A DNA stretch of 36,456 nucleotides from Tannerellaceae bacterium (GTDB taxonomy: Bacteria > Bacteroidota > Bacteroidia > Bacteroidales > Tannerellaceae): contig JAISXD010000091.1 of NCBI GenBank assembly GCA_031270665.1, positions 1-36,456 on the forward strand. Reading direction: 5' to 3'. The notes under the pieces are model-generated. The model was given only the letters and a program-made list of their open reading frames with translations. It was not told the DNA's origin and searched no databases. Both the position numbers and the translations under genes were made by a program. This document shows, piece after piece, positions 34,775-36,456 of this stretch; the first letter of the stretch is position 1, and every line of letters starts with the position of its first letter.

Positions 34775-35884
34775 ATGGCAATATATCCTAAGTTAATTAT
34801 AGAAGCGCTTACGAAAGTACGTTACCCTGGCACCGGTAAAAATTTGGTGGAGGCCGGCATGGTAGGCAATGATATTCGTATTGAAGGAAACAAGGTTTGT
34901 TTTTCACTTCTCTTTGAAAAGCCGAACGACCCGTTTGTCAAATCGGTTGTAAAAGCGGCGGAAACAGCTATTCTTACGTATGTAGACAAAGCGGCGGATA
35001 TAAAAGGAAATATTTTGGCCGTAGCACGCCAACAGCCGCGTCCCGAACTGGACAAACTCCTGCCGCAGGTAAAAAATATCATCGCCGTTTCATCAGGCAA
35101 AGGAGGTGTGGGAAAGAGTACCATAGCTGCAAACCTGGCGGTTGCGTTGGCTCAATCAGGGTATCATGTCGGGTTACTGGATGCGGATATATTCGGCCCT
35201 TCCCAACCGAAAATGTTCCGGGTAGAAGATGTTCGCCCCCACATGGTAGACGCAGGCGGGCGCGAATTGATAGAGCCGGTGGAAAAGTATGGCGTGAAGC
35301 TATTGTCTATCGGTTTCTTTGTCAATAAAGAGGATGCGGTGCTTTGGCGCGGAGCCATGGCAAGTAACGCCCTCAAACAATTAATTACCGACGCCAACTG
35401 GGGCGAACTGGATTACTTCCTGATAGACCTCCCTCCGGGAACCAGCGATATTCACCTCACCATGGTACAAACAGTAGCCGTAACAGGCGCTATCGTGGTA
35501 ACTACCCCACAAGATGTAGCGCTTGCCGATGCACGTAAAGGCGTTAGCATGTTTATGGGCGACAAGGTAAACGTACCGGTATTGGGATTAATTGAAAACA
35601 TGGCCTGGTTTACGCCGGCTGAATTACCGGAAAACAAATATTACATCTTTGGAAAAGACGGAGGAAAACGCTTAGCGGAAGAACTAAACATCCCGCTACT
35701 CGGCCAAATCCCCCTTGTACAAAGCATTCGCGAAGGAGGTGATACCGGCTCTCCCGTAGCGATAGACCCCAATACTATCACTGGCGCCGCTTTCCGTACA
35801 TTAGCTGAAAACATCATCACCCGGATAACATGCAGAAACGAACGTCAGACACCCACAGAACGGGTACAGGTAGCAAAGAAATAA
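34775..35884 (+). CDS. mrp: Mrp/NBP35-type ATPase, Fe-S cluster carrier
   Basis: Mrp (ApbC) proteins bind and deliver iron-sulfur clusters using a P-loop ATPase. The 369-residue protein has an N-terminal MIP18/DUF59-like domain (about 1-90) and a deviant Walker A motif SSGKGGVGKSTIAANLAVAL (about 106-125). It also has DADIFGPSQPKMF, LIDLPPGTSDIHLTMVQ and GLIENMAWFTPAELPENKYYIFGKDGG. The CxxC pair that normally holds the cluster in this last region is absent (only a TPAELPEN insert is seen), so cluster binding may differ. It lies 22 bp after trmB and 3 bp before a tiny ORF. Confidence 0.96.
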   Translation: MAIYPKLIIEALTKVRYPGTGKNLVEAGMVGNDIRIEGNKVCFSLLFEKPNDPFVKSVVKAAETAILTYVDKAADIKGNILAVARQQPRPELDKLLPQVKNIIAVSSGKGGVGKSTIAANLAVALAQSGYHVGLLDADIFGPSQPKMFRVEDVRPHMVDAGGRELIEPVEKYGVKLLSIGFFVNKEDAVLWRGAMASNALKQLITDANWGELDYFLIDLPPGTSDIHLTMVQTVAVTGAIVVTTPQDVALADARKGVSMFMGDKVNVPVLGLIENMAWFTPAELPENKYYIFGKDGGKRLAEELNIPLLGQIPLVQSIREGGDTGSPVAIDPNTITGAAFRTLAENIITRITCRNERQTPTERVQVAKK

Positions 35885-35887
35885 AGC

Positions 35888-36031
35888 ATGGTGTGGTTAG
35901 CTTTTGCCGGTACGCTGGGGAGTATCCTGGCGGGTTGGGTTGTCTATATTTTTTTAAGCAAAAAGGCATTGAAGGATGAAAGAGACGTCAGGGCGTTTTA
36001 CAATATGCTCGCGTTAAGGCTTATTCGCTGA
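35888..36031 (+). CDS. Predicted 47-residue single-pass membrane protein
   Basis: A short ORF begins 3 bp after the mrp stop codon and translates to MVWLAFAGTLGSILAGWVVY followed by a strongly hydrophobic run and a basic/acidic tail (SKKALKDERDVRAF...LRLIR). The N-terminal 25 residues form one likely transmembrane helix. The close spacing to mrp supports a real coupled gene, but homologues could not be checked and the function is unknown. A spurious ORF remains possible. Confidence 0.5.
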   Translation: MVWLAFAGTLGSILAGWVVYIFLSKKALKDERDVRAFYNMLALRLIR

Positions 36032-36456
36032 CAGATGTTAAGGGATTTGCGTTTTAAGCTAACGGGTGTTTTGTGCGGACAGGGGGAAATCGGGGGACGA
36101 TTCCGCTTGTTTTCGTAATCAAATGAATCTTTATTGACTGTTTTGCAAGAGGGTTCCGGAAAAACATGACGGAGTCTTGAAGAAAGGATTATGGCGCTTT
36201 TGCAAAAGCATTGTAATCTCTTTGCAAAAACGTTACAATCGTTTGCTGAAGACATCACAATAAAAAACCGGAAGCCTCGAAAGCGCCCGGAAAAGTGACT
36301 TTAAGAGGCTCGGAACGGCGCTGAAACAACTATTTCCACCCACTGTTTTGATTGAACAAACAGATAGTAAATGGCTGTTTTTGCTTTGTTTTATATATGA
36401 TGCAGGATTAGTTGGCGTGCATATCGTTTATACTATCTTTCTTTTTATATCATTTT
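36032..36456. other. Gene-free right end
   Basis: No convincing gene is seen in these 425 bp. A GCGGA/TCCGC inverted repeat (36075-36079 with 36102-36106) may be the mrp operon terminator. A degenerate ~22-bp tandem repeat follows, then an AT-rich end that may hold the promoter of a gene beyond the window. An 86-residue minus-strand frame here has repeat-driven low complexity and is not believable. Confidence 0.5.
36155..36262. repeat. Degenerate 22-bp tandem repeat
   Basis: About five units recur at 21-22-bp spacing, with starts near 36155, 36177, 36199, 36221 and 36242. The clearest are TTTGCAAAAGCATTGTAATC and TTTGCAAAAACGTTACAATC, followed by TTTGCTGAAGACATCACAAT. The first two units are more diverged. 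Units are contiguous, with no spacers, so this is not a CRISPR. Confidence 0.6.

Noticed and set aside
35998..36258. 86-residue minus-strand ORF
   Set aside because: Its internal periodicity comes from the DNA tandem repeat; it has no start signal or known fold and overlaps the end of the small membrane ORF.
36155..36262. CRISPR array
   Set aside because: Units are contiguous, diverged and without spacers; no cas genes are present.

Overview
The window looks like a chromosomal segment of a gut-type Bacteroidales bacterium, probably close to Parabacteroides or its relatives. The reasons are the Bacteroidota-style TAnnTTTG -7 promoter boxes, the general lack of Shine-Dalgarno sites, the two large outer-membrane proteins with an N-terminal carboxypeptidase-regulatory-like domain, the PF17293-type integrase, and the folP-cdaA, DUF4286-ruvC and pta-ackA arrangements. 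Genus is inference; no rRNA gene is present.

Layout. (1) 1-5818 is the right end of an integrated element, most likely a prophage. It holds a giant modular CotH/leucine-rich/PKD-like/BspA-like protein cut by the left edge, a small Glu/Pro-rich protein, a 17-bp perfect palindromic terminator, and a convergent tyrosine integrase. The integrase lies against the 3' end of a tRNA-Ala(GGC) gene (5819-5892), the likely attachment site. (2) 5970-8488 is a tightly overlapping operon: DUF4286, ruvC, an M23 lipoprotein peptidase and a YccF membrane protein. (3) 8631-13996 holds core metabolism and envelope genes: murF divergent from folP-cdaA (c-di-AMP synthase), then pta-ackA, which ends in a 26-bp-stem hairpin. 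(4) 14116-14673 is a decayed IS630-family element with recognisable terminal inverted repeats and TA flanks. (5) 14737-18011, all on the minus strand, holds a small secreted protein and an operon of a secreted nitroreductase with two tandem membrane metallophosphoesterases. (6) 18246-22513 holds an outer-membrane beta-barrel protein, a convergent lipoprotein, and birA with a YjbR-type gene. (7) 22691-25870 is a solitary secreted GH78 alpha-L-rhamnosidase with a discoidin-like insert. (8) 26189-27957 is murB overlapping a PhnP-like metallo-beta-lactamase-fold hydrolase. (9) 27958-28394 carries no gene but is rich in RNA structure, a candidate undescribed ncRNA or leader, ahead of a 949-residue outer-membrane protein. 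(10) 31308-32794 is cbiB-cobU of late cobalamin assembly. (11) 32917-36031 holds a CNNM/CBS transporter-like protein, trmB, mrp and a tiny membrane ORF. (12) 36032-36456 is non-coding and contains a degenerate ~22-bp tandem repeat.

The least explained items are the structured RNA candidate at about 28062-28240, the modular phage surface protein, the divergent integrase active site, the nitroreductase/phosphoesterase operon and the 22-bp repeat array. Everything else is typical core genome. No defence system, CRISPR array or complete mobile element was found.
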